From an uncultured Prevotellaceae bacterium (GTDB lineage Bacteria; Bacteroidota; Bacteroidia; Bacteroidales; Bacteroidaceae), in NCBI GenBank assembly GCA_900543815.1, contig UQST01000010.1, positions 8,292-72,291 of the forward strand: a DNA stretch of 64,000 nucleotides, in the 5' to 3' direction. A program made the position numbers and the translations under genes. Numbering within the stretch: position 1 is the stretch's first letter; each line of letters begins with the position of its first letter. The notes beneath the pieces were generated by a model. It was given only the letters and a program-made list of their open reading frames with translations, was not told where the DNA came from and made no database searches. Below are positions 37,184-47,400 of this stretch, piece by piece.

Positions 37184-38272
37184 TCACGCCTCGGGCACCG
37201 TTATCTCTCCGCAGAGCGATTTGCCCATGAGCGCACGCACCGTCTCGGCATCATCATACAGCGCGTTGAGGTGCATGAGCTTGGCCACAGCCGCCTCCAC
37301 GGTACTGTCGTAGCCGCTCACCACGCCGGCATCCTGCAGCTGCATGCCCGGTGCATAGAGCCCCATCTCCACGCAGCCCGTCTCACACTGGCTTATATTC
37401 ACGATGGTCACACCGCGGTCGGATGCATCGCGCAAGAGCTTCAGTATCCACGGGCTCTGTGGTGCGTTGCCCGCCCCAAAGCTGCGCGTGACTATGCCTC
37501 GCAACTCGGGAGCCGCCAGCACGTGCCTCACGATGCACTCCTGAATGCCTGGGAAGAGCGAGAATACCACTACGTTGGTGTTCATGCACGTCTGTACGTT
37601 GAGTGGCAGATGACGGTCGGGCTGCAGGATATGGTGGGTGCGGAAGGTGAAGGACACGCCTGCGTCGCACAGGTGAGGATAGTTGAAGGACTCAAAGGCA
37701 TTGAATCCCTCGGCATTCTGCTTCGTTGCGCGGTTGCCCCTGAGCAGGTGCCCGTTGAAGTAGATGCACACCTCCGGCACGCGGGCAAAGCCTTCGTCGT
37801 CGCAGGCAGCCGCCAGTTCGATGCTCGTGAGCAGGTTCTCCTTGGCATCGGTGCGCGGTTGTCCTATGGGCAACTGGCTTCCCGTGAGGATGACAGGCTT
37901 GGTGAGGTTCATCAGCATAAAGCTCAGAGCCGACGAGGTATAAGCCATCGTGTCTGTTCCGTGCAGGATGACAAACCCGTCGTAGGCATCATAGCGGTCG
38001 GCCACAATGCGTGCCAAGCGCGCCCAATGCTGCGGATTCATGTTGCTGGAGTCCAATGGATGGGCCAGCGAATAGGTATCCACCTCGGTATTGAGCGAGC
38101 GCAACTCATAGAGGTTGTCCATCAGATGCCGGAAGTCAAGCGGCTCCAGCGCCCCTGTCTGCGCATTGCGTCCCATACCGATGGTGCCTCCCGTATAGAT
38201 GAGCAGCACCCTGCGCAGCGCGTGTCTCGCAGCCGCGTCCTGCCAGTCAAAATTGTGCATTGTCCTTGCCAT
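37184..38272 (-). CDS. ansA: Type I (cytoplasmic) L-asparaginase
   Basis: Hydrolyses asparagine to aspartate and ammonia. The 362-residue protein has the first catalytic Thr in YTGGTIGMG, the second in VILHGTDTMAYTS, and TGSQLPIGQPRTDAKENL between, matching the AnsA branch with no signal peptide. It is upstream of the VanX-like gene and nearly touches it, so they are probably co-transcribed. The start is MARTMHN at 38272; a start about 18 codons later is possible. Confidence 0.94.
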   Translation of the reverse strand: MARTMHNFDWQDAAARHALRRVLLIYTGGTIGMGRNAQTGALEPLDFRHLMDNLYELRSLNTEVDTYSLAHPLDSSNMNPQHWARLARIVADRYDAYDGFVILHGTDTMAYTSSALSFMLMNLTKPVILTGSQLPIGQPRTDAKENLLTSIELAAACDDEGFARVPEVCIYFNGHLLRGNRATKQNAEGFNAFESFNYPHLCDAGVSFTFRTHHILQPDRHLPLNVQTCMNTNVVVFSLFPGIQECIVRHVLAAPELRGIVTRSFGAGNAPQSPWILKLLRDASDRGVTIVNISQCETGCVEMGLYAPGMQLQDAGVVSGYDSTVEAAVAKLMHLNALYDDAETVRALMGKSLCGEITVPEA

Positions 38273-38622
38273 GCCACAAAGTTAGGCATTTTCAGCGAAG
38301 CAAGAGGGATTATCCAGGAGAAAGGTTTCAACAAAACAACACACTACTGGAGAATTAGGAATGCCGAATTTTGAATTAAGAATTAGGCTGCGGAGAATTT
38401 GAGAACGCGGTACTTGGGAATTATGAATGCGGAATTTTGAATTAGGAATTGGGCTGGCGCGACATGGGCATTGCAACTCTCGCCACCGCGCAGCACTTTT
38501 TACTTTTCACTTTTCACTTTTCACTTCCCTTATGGACCACTTTTCACTTTTCACTCTTCACTTTTCACTTCCCGCAGGGACCACTTTTCACTTCCCGAAG
38601 GGACGCTTTTCACTTATGTAAC

Positions 38623-38688
38623 GCAGCGCGCTGCGATGGCACATGCAATGCGCTGCGATGGCACATGCAGCGCGCTGCGTTTTTCGGG
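38623..38688. repeat. 22-bp palindrome array G (3 units)
   Basis: Units at 38623, 38645 and 38667. Two cores are the perfect palindrome GCAGCGCGCTGC, the other GCAATGCGCTGC. Linkers are GATGGCACAT (twice) and GTTTTTCGGG. It lies in a divergent gap, right after the ACTTTTCAC tracts. Confidence 0.87.
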
Positions 38689-38817
38689 GCATATCCGTGC
38701 GCCACACCCGACAGGGCATTTCGCCACAGATGCCATCTGCCTGCGGCTTCTCTCCCAAAAGGGCGGGGAATTTGGAAAAAAAGGGCGGCAGAGGGGCAAC
38801 ATGCCGGCGAAAAGCGG

Positions 38818-38825
38818 TAACTTCG
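38818..38825 (+). promoter_or_regulatory. Promoter -7 box of the HAD phosphatase gene
   Basis: TAACTTCG, one mismatch to TAnnTTTG. It lies only 14 bp before an ATG at 38840 but 44 bp before the ATG at 38870, which favours the later start. Confidence 0.45.
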
Positions 38826-38869
38826 CCACTGGAAAGGACATGGAGCCGCGGCTCCACAGCATAAAGAAC

Positions 38870-39559
38870 ATGATATACAAGGCTTTGATATTCGATTTGG
38901 ACGGCACGCTGACCGACTCGCTGGAGGACCTCTGGCTGGCCACCAACCACGCGCTGCGCACTATGGGATGGGCAGAACGCTCTCTCGACGAGGTGCGCAC
39001 CTTTGTGGGCAACGGTGTGCACCGGCTCATAGAGCGGGCCGTACCGCAGGGCACAAGCCCCGAAGGGCTGGAGAAGTGCTTCGCAGAGTTCCGTACCTAC
39101 TACGTGGAACACTGCATGGACCACACCGCCCCCTACGCTCACATACCCGAGATGCTGGCTGCGCTGGACGACCGAGGCTACCGCATGGCCATAGTGAGCA
39201 ACAAGCTGCAGGCCGGGGTAAGCGTGATGCACCGCCAACTCTATGCCGAGCATGTGCATGTGGCCATCGGTGAGCATGCAGGCGTAAGGCGCAAGCCTGC
39301 CCCCGACATGGTGCTCGAGGCCATCGGACAGCTGGGTGTGAAGCCCGAGGACTGCGTATATGTGGGTGACTCCGACGTGGATATACTCACGGCACAGGGT
39401 GCCGGACTGCCCTGCATATCGGTCCTGTGGGGATTCCGCGACCGCGAGTTCCTGCTCCGCCACGGCGCCACCACCCTGGCAGCAAAGCCGTCGGACATCG
39501 TGGATATCATGGACAGCGGACAGGTGCTCCCGCATCCGGGCACCATACAAGCACAATAA
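38870..39559 (+). CDS. gph: HAD phosphatase, phosphoglycolate phosphatase-like
   Basis: A 229-residue HAD subfamily IA phosphatase. Motif I is FDLDGTLTDS with nucleophile D9 and acid D11, motif II is AIVSNK, the Lys of RRKPAPDM is motif III, and motif IV is VGDSDVDI. Overall it is closest in pattern to Gph, which removes phosphoglycolate, but the HAD family is broad. The ATG at 38870 is chosen over 38840 because of the promoter position and because MIYKALIFDLDGT is the typical start. It is 27 bp before the GH30 gene. Confidence 0.88.
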   Translation: MIYKALIFDLDGTLTDSLEDLWLATNHALRTMGWAERSLDEVRTFVGNGVHRLIERAVPQGTSPEGLEKCFAEFRTYYVEHCMDHTAPYAHIPEMLAALDDRGYRMAIVSNKLQAGVSVMHRQLYAEHVHVAIGEHAGVRRKPAPDMVLEAIGQLGVKPEDCVYVGDSDVDILTAQGAGLPCISVLWGFRDREFLLRHGATTLAAKPSDIVDIMDSGQVLPHPGTIQAQ

Positions 39560-39586
39560 CAAACAAGGGAAAAAAGGCTAACGACT

Positions 39587-41095
39587 ATGAACCAAGCATC
39601 CGCCACACTCCGCCTGGCAGGCTCGCTCCTGCTGGCATTGCTCCTGGGGCACTCCGCCCTGCGGGCCGACAACGTGCGCACATACACCACCACCGCACAG
39701 GGAAGCACACGCCTGCAGCGCGCAAGCAGCGTCACAGGCACCCGCACAGGCAGCAACATCATCACACTCTGCCCCGATACCTTGCACCAGACAATGGACG
39801 GCTTTGGCTATGCCATCACCTACAGTTCGTGCTACAACCTGCTCAAGATGGATCCCAAGGACCGCTACCAGTTCCTGCTCAACACCTTCTCGCCCACCGA
39901 GGGACTGGGTGTGAGCTACGCACGCATCAGTATAGGATGCAGCGACTTCAGCAGTACGGAATACTCGCTATGCGACAAGCCCGGGCTACAGAACTTCGCT
40001 CTCTATACCGACGAGACGGACTACGTGATACCTGTCATCAAGGAGATACTGGCCATCAATCCGCATCTGAAAATCATGGCAGCGCCCTGGACATGCCCCC
40101 GATGGATGAAGGTGGAGGACCTGAAGACGCTCAAGGCGCACAACTCATGGACGAGCGGACACCTCAACCCCAGGCTGCGCAGCACCTATGCACAGTATTT
40201 CGTCAAGTTCGTACAGGCATTCGAGCAGCAGGGCATACCCATCTATGCCGTCACACCGCAGAATGAACCGCTCAACCAGGGCAACTGCGCCAGCCTGTAC
40301 ATGCCGTGGGACGAACAGGCACAGTTCATCAAGTATCTGGCGCCAGCCTTCAAGAAGGCAGGACTCAGTACGAAGATATACTGCTTCGACCACAATTGGA
40401 ACTACGACAACAAGGCAGACCAGAGGGGTTATCCCGTGAATGTATTCAACGCCCTGACGGGCTCGCTCGAAGGCAGCGAACTGGTGGTAGGGTCGGCCTG
40501 GCACGATTATGGAGGCGAAGCAAGCGAACTGGACAACATCAACAGGCAGCTGCCCGACAAGGAGGTAATCTTTACCGAGGCCAGCATAGGCCAATGGAAC
40601 GACGGACGCAACCTGGAGAAACGCCTGCTCACCGACATGAACCGCCTGGTATATAACACTGTGAGCCGTCAGTGCCGCGCGGTGATGGTGTGGAACCTCA
40701 TGCTTGACATGAAGCGCGGACCCAACCTCGACGGCGGTTGCACCACATGCTACGGGGCTGTGGATATCGATGAGAACAACTACAAGACGCTCTCGCTGAA
40801 CAGCCACTACTTCATCATAGCGCACAGCAGCGCCGTTGTGCAGCCCGACGCACGGCGCATAGGGCAGCAGGTGAAGGGCTGCAAGGGCATCAACACAATA
40901 TCCTTCCTCAACCCCGACAGCACCACAGCCACCCTGCTCATCAACAATGGGACGAGCGACACAAAGGTGTCCATCGTCAAGGAAACAGGCTGCGTGGCCA
41001 ACGTGAAGGTGCCTGCACGCAGCGTGGTGAGCGTGCTCATAGGGCCCGCAGACAAAGTAAGACACAAAAAAGAAGCATACTATGCCAACTACTAA
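39587..41095 (+). CDS. Secreted GH30 glycosidase
   Basis: A 502-residue exported glycosidase with a signal peptide ending near LRADN. The barrel carries TMDGFGYAITYSS at the start, APWTCPRWMK, the acid/base E227 in VTPQNEP and the nucleophile E331 in FTEASIGQW. The C-terminal beta domain ends in ARSVVSVLIG. This is the GH30 layout of glucosylceramidases and beta-1,6-glucanases; which activity cannot be told. The stop overlaps a sulfatase gene by 14 bp, so the pair is expressed together. Confidence 0.93.
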   Translation: MNQASATLRLAGSLLLALLLGHSALRADNVRTYTTTAQGSTRLQRASSVTGTRTGSNIITLCPDTLHQTMDGFGYAITYSSCYNLLKMDPKDRYQFLLNTFSPTEGLGVSYARISIGCSDFSSTEYSLCDKPGLQNFALYTDETDYVIPVIKEILAINPHLKIMAAPWTCPRWMKVEDLKTLKAHNSWTSGHLNPRLRSTYAQYFVKFVQAFEQQGIPIYAVTPQNEPLNQGNCASLYMPWDEQAQFIKYLAPAFKKAGLSTKIYCFDHNWNYDNKADQRGYPVNVFNALTGSLEGSELVVGSAWHDYGGEASELDNINRQLPDKEVIFTEASIGQWNDGRNLEKRLLTDMNRLVYNTVSRQCRAVMVWNLMLDMKRGPNLDGGCTTCYGAVDIDENNYKTLSLNSHYFIIAHSSAVVQPDARRIGQQVKGCKGINTISFLNPDSTTATLLINNGTSDTKVSIVKETGCVANVKVPARSVVSVLIGPADKVRHKKEAYYANY

Positions 41096-42683
41096 CCAAC
41101 ACTCACACAACCAGAGGAGCAGACATTCTGCCCTCACACTGCCCTCCATGGCGCTGGTGCCACTGGCACTGATGGCCGCCGGAGGAAGCATGCCGGCACA
41201 CGGCAAGGGCGCTGCAGCCGCTGGCACAAAGGACCAGGGGCAGAAGCCCAACATCCTGTTTATCCTGTGCGATGACATGGGATATGGCGACCTGGCGTGC
41301 TACGGCCAGCCTTACATACAGACTCCCAACATCGACCGACTGGCCTCGCAGGGCATGCTCTTCACGCAGGCTTATGCCGGCAGCCCCGTCAGCGCACCCA
41401 GCCGAGCATCGTTGATGACAGGCCAGCACACGGGTCACTGTGCCATCCGAGGCAACCGCGAGTACTGGAGCGGCGATGTCATGTATGGCCAGAACCGCGA
41501 ATATGCCGTCACCGGACAGCATCCGCTCGACACTGCCCACGTGGTGCTGCCCGAGATCATGAAGGACAGAGGCTACACCACAGCACAGTTCGGCAAGTGG
41601 GCCGGCGGCTACGAAGGCTCGGTGAGCACGCCCGACAAGCGCGGCGTAGATGAATACTTCGGCTACATCTGCCAGTTCCAGGCCCACCTCTATTACCCCA
41701 ACTTCCTCAACCGGTTCAGCCGCTCGATGGGCGACACGGCCGTGGTGCGCGAGGTGCTGGAGCAGAACATCGGCCACGCAATGAGCGGCGAGGACTACCG
41801 CAAGCGCACACAGTACAGCGCCGACCTCATCCACCGCCGCGCCATGGAGTGGCTCGACAGGCAGGAGAAGGGCAAGCCATTCTTCGCCCTGCTCACTTAC
41901 ACCCTGCCCCATGCCGAGCTCGTGCAGCCCGACGACAGCCTGGTGCAGCACTACATGCGGCAATTCCAGCAGGACAAAAACTATCCCGGCGACAAGGGTA
42001 GCCGATATAATGCCACCATGCACACGCATGCCCAGTTTGCTGCCATGATATCGCGGCTGGACTGCTACGTGGGTGAGTTGATGCGCGAACTGGACCGCAA
42101 GGGCCTCTCCGAGAATACTCTGGTGGTCTTCACAAGCGACAACGGCCCCCATGAGGAGGGCGGTGCCGACCCTACATTCTTCGGCCGCGACGGCAAGTTG
42201 AAAGGCCTGAAGCGCAGTTGTCACGAGGGTGGCATACGCATCCCCTTCATCGTGCGCTGGCCGGGACACGTGGCTCCGGGCAGCGTGAGTGAGCACCAGA
42301 TGGCCTTCTGGGACGTGATGCCCACGCTCTGCCAGGCCATCGGCATTGACGACTTTGCCAGCCGCTATGCCCGCGGAAGCGAGGACCGCTTCGACGGTCT
42401 GTCCTTCCTGCCCACCCTGGAAGGCCGCCCCACAGAACAGCCCATCCACGACCATCTCTACTGGGAGTTCGGTGAGACCAACCAGATAGGAGTGAGATGG
42501 GGCAACTGGAAGATGGTGGTAAAGCGCGGCAAGCCCGCCCTCTACGACCTGGGCACGGACATTCACGAGGACCGCGACCTGAGTGCCATCTACCCCGGAA
42601 TACTCAAGCGACTCATCCGCATCGTCCACGAAGAGCATCAGGAAAGCCCTGTCTTCAGCGTGACATTGCCCAAGAAGATGTAA
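41082..42683 (+). CDS. Secreted S1 sulfatase, Ser-type
   Basis: A 533-residue sulfatase cleaving sulfate esters, probably from glycans. The metal site begins ILFILCDDMGYGDLACYG. The modification motif is SPVSAPSRASLMTG, with Ser104 in the S-x-P-S-R signature, so activation to formylglycine would need an anaerobic sulfatase-maturing radical SAM enzyme; none is in the window. FTSDNGPHEEGG is the late metal/substrate motif. The first 45 residues are a long signal region rich in His, Ser and Ala. The start overlaps the GH30 gene by 14 bp. Confidence 0.93.
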   Translation: MPTTNQHSHNQRSRHSALTLPSMALVPLALMAAGGSMPAHGKGAAAAGTKDQGQKPNILFILCDDMGYGDLACYGQPYIQTPNIDRLASQGMLFTQAYAGSPVSAPSRASLMTGQHTGHCAIRGNREYWSGDVMYGQNREYAVTGQHPLDTAHVVLPEIMKDRGYTTAQFGKWAGGYEGSVSTPDKRGVDEYFGYICQFQAHLYYPNFLNRFSRSMGDTAVVREVLEQNIGHAMSGEDYRKRTQYSADLIHRRAMEWLDRQEKGKPFFALLTYTLPHAELVQPDDSLVQHYMRQFQQDKNYPGDKGSRYNATMHTHAQFAAMISRLDCYVGELMRELDRKGLSENTLVVFTSDNGPHEEGGADPTFFGRDGKLKGLKRSCHEGGIRIPFIVRWPGHVAPGSVSEHQMAFWDVMPTLCQAIGIDDFASRYARGSEDRFDGLSFLPTLEGRPTEQPIHDHLYWEFGETNQIGVRWGNWKMVVKRGKPALYDLGTDIHEDRDLSAIYPGILKRLIRIVHEEHQESPVFSVTLPKKM

Positions 42684-42789
42684 GGGAGAGAGAAGATACA
42701 GGAGAGACTGCCGTCTATAGATCAGGTCGAAGCCCCCTCACTCGATTGGAGGGAAGGGGATGAAGACTGAACTTAGCGCGATAAGCAGA

Positions 42790-42838
42790 AACAAACAGAG
42801 GTTAGAGTAAGGCTTGGCGGCCTGCACTCTAACCTCTG
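42790..42838 (-). terminator. Hairpin in the convergent sulfatase/TolC gap
   Basis: Perfect 13-bp stem CAGAGGTTAGAGT (42796-42808) / ACTCTAACCTCTG (42826-42838). On the minus strand it is followed by TTTGTTTCT, so it could end the efflux operon; on the plus strand no T tract follows, though it may also serve the sulfatase gene. Confidence 0.65.
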
Positions 42839-43058
42839 ACTGTATCATGAGGCTGACGCCACAACGCGCAGCCCCTCTCATCACGGACCGATAAGTTCAT
42901 CACGGAAGAAGGCTCCGTCCCCATCCTCTCCCCTATAAACCACAAACGTAAGAAGGCTCCAAACGGTAGGGCTGCCGTTTGACTGAAGCAGGCGAGCGGG
43001 GTGGTTCTCCTCAAGCGTGCCACTACGGAGAACCAGGCAGCGCAGCCATGTGTCAAGG

Positions 43059-43146
43059 GCAGTGCGGTGCATGTGCCTATGCAGCGCGCTGCGATGCCCG
43101 ATGCAGTGCGCTGCGATGGCCAACGCACCGCACTGCATCAGACAGC
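43059..43146. repeat. 22-bp palindrome array H (4 units)
   Basis: Units at 43059, 43081, 43103 and 43125. Cores are GCAGTGCGGTGC, GCAGCGCGCTGC, GCAGTGCGCTGC and GCACCGCACTGC. Linkers are ATGTGCCTAT, GATGCCCGAT, GATGGCCAAC and ATCAGACAGC. The gap 42684-43182 between convergent genes also holds the hairpin at 42796-42838; the rest is unassigned. Confidence 0.86.
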
Positions 43147-43182
43147 CGGGAACACAGCAGCGCCACGAAGAGCGCCCGCCGC

Positions 43183-44364
43183 CTACAGACTGAATGCGCT
43201 CAAGGATGCCAACGTGAGCTCCAGGTCGCGCTTCGCTTCCAGCTGGCGGGTGCGCACAGACAGGTAGTAGGCATTCTCCATGAGGTATGTGAGGAGCGTC
43301 ATCTCGCCCCCTTCATAGGCACGGCGAAGCATTGCCTCGTGAGCGTTGGTGCCCAGCGAAGCCTCCATGGCCGCTATGCCCTGCTGCTGCTGGCGCGCTT
43401 GTTCGTAGAGTCCGCGCAACTGGGTGTAATACTGCACCCTGGCATCCTGGGCTGCCAGTTGTGCTGCGCTGGCCTCGGCACGTGCCTGCCTCACCTTTCC
43501 CTTATTCTCCCACAGGGGGATAGACATGCCTACGCTCACTCCGTTGTAGTTCTGCGAGGGGACGAGCTCGCCCGTGTAGCCCACCGAGAACTTGGGCAGT
43601 CCCTGTGCCCGCGCCACCCTCACCTGACGGCGGCTGGCCTCTACCTGCGCCCCCAGATACTGGAGGGCAGGGCTGGCAGACGCCGCTTGGGCAAACCACG
43701 CTTCGAAGTCGGTGGGCAGGGACAAGGGGGCGGGATAGTCGGCCAAGTCAAATGTGATGTCCTTGCCACCCGCCATCGCCGAGAGCGTCACCAGCAACTG
43801 CTGCCGCGTGACCTGCGCCTCGCGCAGCTGGCTCTCCATCTCCGTGAGGTTGAGCGTTGCCTTGCTGTACTCTATCTTCCCTGTCTCGCCCCCGTCCAGC
43901 ATGCGCTTGCAGGCCTCGGCCGTCTGTCTGGCCCATTCGGTCTGCTGCCCATAGAGGCGGCACAGAGCGTTCTGATAGACCAGTTCCACGCAGGTCTGCT
44001 TAGCCTGCAGAAGCAGTTGCTGACGCTGCTGCAGATAGTCGAGTTCGCTGGTGCGGTCCAGCGCGCCTGCCAGCTTGGCACGCTCCACATAGGCCGTGGG
44101 GAAGTCAAACTGCTGGCTGAAGGCCACATCCTTGCGGTTGCCGCCAGCCGAGGGATGCACCCACAGATAGCCGAACTCCACCTCGGGGTCGGCCGGCGTG
44201 AGTCCTGTATGGTTCTCCGCCTTCCGTGCCAGCGCCTGTTCGTGCAGGGCGCGCAGCGTGGTGCTTCCCTCCTCCACGCTCTGCAACACATTCTTATATA
44301 TGTCCTGTGCACTGGCGGCGAGCACTGCACCTGCCGCCACAAGCACGCAAATGATTCTCTTCAT
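43183..44364 (-). CDS. TolC-family outer membrane channel (CusC-like)
   Basis: Outer membrane component of the tripartite efflux system encoded upstream. The 393-residue protein has a signal peptide (MKRIICVLVAAGAVLAASAQ) and two long coiled-coil TolC repeats with typical QLREAQVTRQQLLVTLSAMAG (core REAQVTRQQLL) and GMSIPLWENKGKVRQA strands. ATG 44364 is chosen because it fits the signal peptide; the frame is open to 44421. It lies 37 bp after the RND gene. Confidence 0.9.
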   Translation of the reverse strand: MKRIICVLVAAGAVLAASAQDIYKNVLQSVEEGSTTLRALHEQALARKAENHTGLTPADPEVEFGYLWVHPSAGGNRKDVAFSQQFDFPTAYVERAKLAGALDRTSELDYLQQRQQLLLQAKQTCVELVYQNALCRLYGQQTEWARQTAEACKRMLDGGETGKIEYSKATLNLTEMESQLREAQVTRQQLLVTLSAMAGGKDITFDLADYPAPLSLPTDFEAWFAQAASASPALQYLGAQVEASRRQVRVARAQGLPKFSVGYTGELVPSQNYNGVSVGMSIPLWENKGKVRQARAEASAAQLAAQDARVQYYTQLRGLYEQARQQQQGIAAMEASLGTNAHEAMLRRAYEGGEMTLLTYLMENAYYLSVRTRQLEAKRDLELTLASLSAFSL

Positions 44365-44401
44365 AACCATTATCTTTGATAGGATTAAACGTTCCTGTTC
44401 A

Positions 44402-47400
44402 TCAGTTTCTGCTCTCCTCACTCACTTCTGCTCCGCTCTGCGGTTCCGGCAGAGATGCCTCGTGGGCAGTCCCGGCAGCCCTGCGGGCCTCGTGGAGTCC
44501 CCTGCGCTGTGCATACCAGCGATACACGATGGGCATGACATAGATGTTGAGCAGGGTGGATGACACCAGTCCGCCCAGCACCACAATGGCCATCGGGCTC
44601 TGTATCTCATTGCCGGGCTCGTCCCTGTTCACTATTAGGGGAATGAGCGCAAGCGCCGAGGTGAGTGCTGTCATCAGGATGGGATTGAGCCTGTCAATGC
44701 TTCCGTGGAGCACCGTTTCGTGCAGCGGCGTGCCTTGCTCCTGCAAGTGCCGGTACTTGGACACCAGTAGGATGCCGTTGCGAGTGGCTATGCCAAACAG
44801 GGTGATGAAGCCGATAATGGACGGGATGCTGATGACAGCCGAGGTGCAGTACACTGCCAGGATGCCGCCAATGAGTGCCAGGGGCAGCCCCATCAGCACG
44901 ATGAGCGAGAGCGACACCTCATGGAACTCCCCGTAGAGCAGCAGGAAGATGACCAGGATGGCGATGGCTGTGGTCAGGAGCAGCGTATGACGGGCGCTTC
45001 GAGCACTCTCAAACTGCCCTCCGTACTCGATGCGGTAGCCCTCGGGGAGCGTTATCTGACGGTCCAGAGTACGCTGTATCTCCTCCACCGCACTGCCCAC
45101 ATCGCGCCCCGAGACGTTTGCCTGAACCACCAGTTTGCGCTGCACGTTCTCACGCGAGATGCTGCCCGGCCCGCCCGATGACACTATGTCGGCCACGTCT
45201 TGCAGTGCCACCTTGCGCCCATTGCCGGTGTCGATGAGCGAGCGGCCCACCTGAGCGGCCGTAGCAGTGTAGTTGCTGTCAAGCCGCAGTACCAGGTCAA
45301 AGCGCCTCTGGCCCTCATAGATGTCGCCCAGTCTGGCTCCCGGGAACGCCAGCTCCACGTAGCGGTTGAACTCCTGCAGGCTTATGCCGTATTGGGCAAG
45401 AGCCTGGCGGCGGGCCCGAATCTGCAACTGGGGCGTCTCGGTCTGCTGTTCTACGGCCACATCCACCAGTCCGTCGATGCCCTCAATGGCGTTCTTGATC
45501 TGATTTCCCAGCATGAACATGCGGCTGAGGTCGCTTCCGAAGAGCTTGATGGCGATGTTCGCCCTGGTACCCGACAGCATGTGGTCGATGCGGTGGCCCA
45601 ATGGCTGGCCTATGGCACACACTACGCCGGGCACAGCAGCCATATGGCGGCGCATGTCATTGAAGACTTCCTGGCGTGAGCGGTGCGCTAAGCGGAACCT
45701 CACTTCTATCTCCGAGCTGTTGATCGCCTGCGAGTGTTCGTCGAGCTCGCCGCGTCCCGTGCGTCGCGCAGTCTCGTACACCTCGGGTACCTTAAGCAAT
45801 TCCTCCTCAAGCATGCGCCCTAACTCGCCGTTGACATCGAGCGACACGCCCGGCTGCGCCACGGCAGAGACCACCGCGCTGCCCTCATTGAACTCCGGCA
45901 GAAAGCTGTTGCCCATGCCCAGTAGCAGCCCGAGAGCCACCACGAAGACCGCTGCGGTGCCACCCATGACAGAGCGATGATGGCCGAGCACCCAGCCGAG
46001 CGAGCGGAAGTAGGCCCTTGAGAGCCACGAGGTGACGCGGCTGTCCTGCTCGTTAGCGCACAGATAGCGGTCGCCCGTGAGTATCATATTGCAGAGCAAG
46101 GGCGTCAGCGTCATGGCCACAATGAGTGACATGAAGAGACTGATGATATAGGCCAGGCCCAAGGGCTTGAGCATCCTGCCCTCCATACCCGACAGGAAGA
46201 ACAGGGGCACGAAGGCAACCATGATGATGAAGGTGGCATTGAGGATGCTCGAACGTATCTCGCTGGAGGCTTCGAAAACGATGCGGATGGCGGGGAGGCG
46301 CTCTGCGAGGGGCCGGCGACGGTTCTCCCTGAGCCGCTTATATACGTTCTCCACGTCGATGATGGCGTCATCTACCAGCGAGCCGATGGCTATGCACATG
46401 CCGCCCAGCGTCATGGTGTTGACATCCATGCCCAGTGCATAGAGCACTATGAGCGTGCCGAGCAGGCTCACGGGAATGGCCACCACCGAGATGACAGTAG
46501 TGCGGAAGCTGCCCAGGAACACGAAGAGGACGATGATGACAAACACTGCGCCCTCGAGCAGAGCACGCCCCACATTGTGCACCGACGTGGAGATGAAGTC
46601 GGCCTGGCGGAATACGTGTGTGTCCAGATGCACGTCGGCGGGCAAAGACTTCTGTATGTCCTGCAGGTTGCGCTCTATCTGCTCGGTCACGTCCAGCGTG
46701 TTGATGCTGGGCTGCTTGGATATTGACAGGATGACGGCAGGCTGTCCGTTGCGTGAAGCCATGCCCATGCGCACGGCACTGCCAATGCGCACCTGTGCCA
46801 CATCGCCCACGGTGACGGGCTGTGAGCCAGTGTTCTTGACCAGTGTGGAAGCCATGTCGGCCAGGTCGCTGGTGCGCCCCATGCCACGCAGAGCATACTC
46901 GTTGCCATACTCACGCACCACGCCGCCCGTGCTGTTCTGGCTCATTCCTTCTACAGCCGCAGCCAGCTCGTCCATGGTCACCCCATAGGCTTGCATCCTG
47001 GCGGCATCGGCCAGCACCTGGTATTCCTTCACGTCGCCGCCTATCACGGTCACCTGTGCCACGCCGCCCGTAGCCAGTACGGCGGGCTTCACCACCCAGT
47101 CGGCCAGCGTGCGCAGCTCCATCATGCCGGTGGTGTCACCGGCCTGCATGCTCACGAAGAGTATCTCGCCCATGATGCTGCTCTGCGGTGCCATGACCGG
47201 TGTGATGCCACTGGGCAGCTCGTCGCCCATGGCCACCATCTTCTCGTTGACGGTCTGCCTGGCACGATAGATATCGGTGCCCCAGTTGAACTCAACCCAT
47301 ACGAAGGAGTATCCATTGAGGGATGTAGAGCGCACGCGGCGCACATCAGTGGCCCCGTTCACCGCAGTCTCTATGGGGAAGGTGACGAGGCGCTCGGTCT

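Larger units (their letters stand above)
38273..38869. other. Divergent 0.6-kb gap with composite repeat (AT block, ACTTTTCAC tracts, array G)
   Basis: From left: several AT-rich segments of the type GAATTTTGAATTAGGAATT (38346-38450), a 30-bp block (38432-38461) that recurs inverted and identical at 50200-50229, a second block CTCTCGCCACCGCG (38477-38490) also found inverted at 50038-50052, then about 120 bp of ACTTTTCAC repeats interrupted by CCCGCAGGGACC-like segments (38495-38615), then array G and a promoter box. No coding sequence is supported. Confidence 0.85.
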
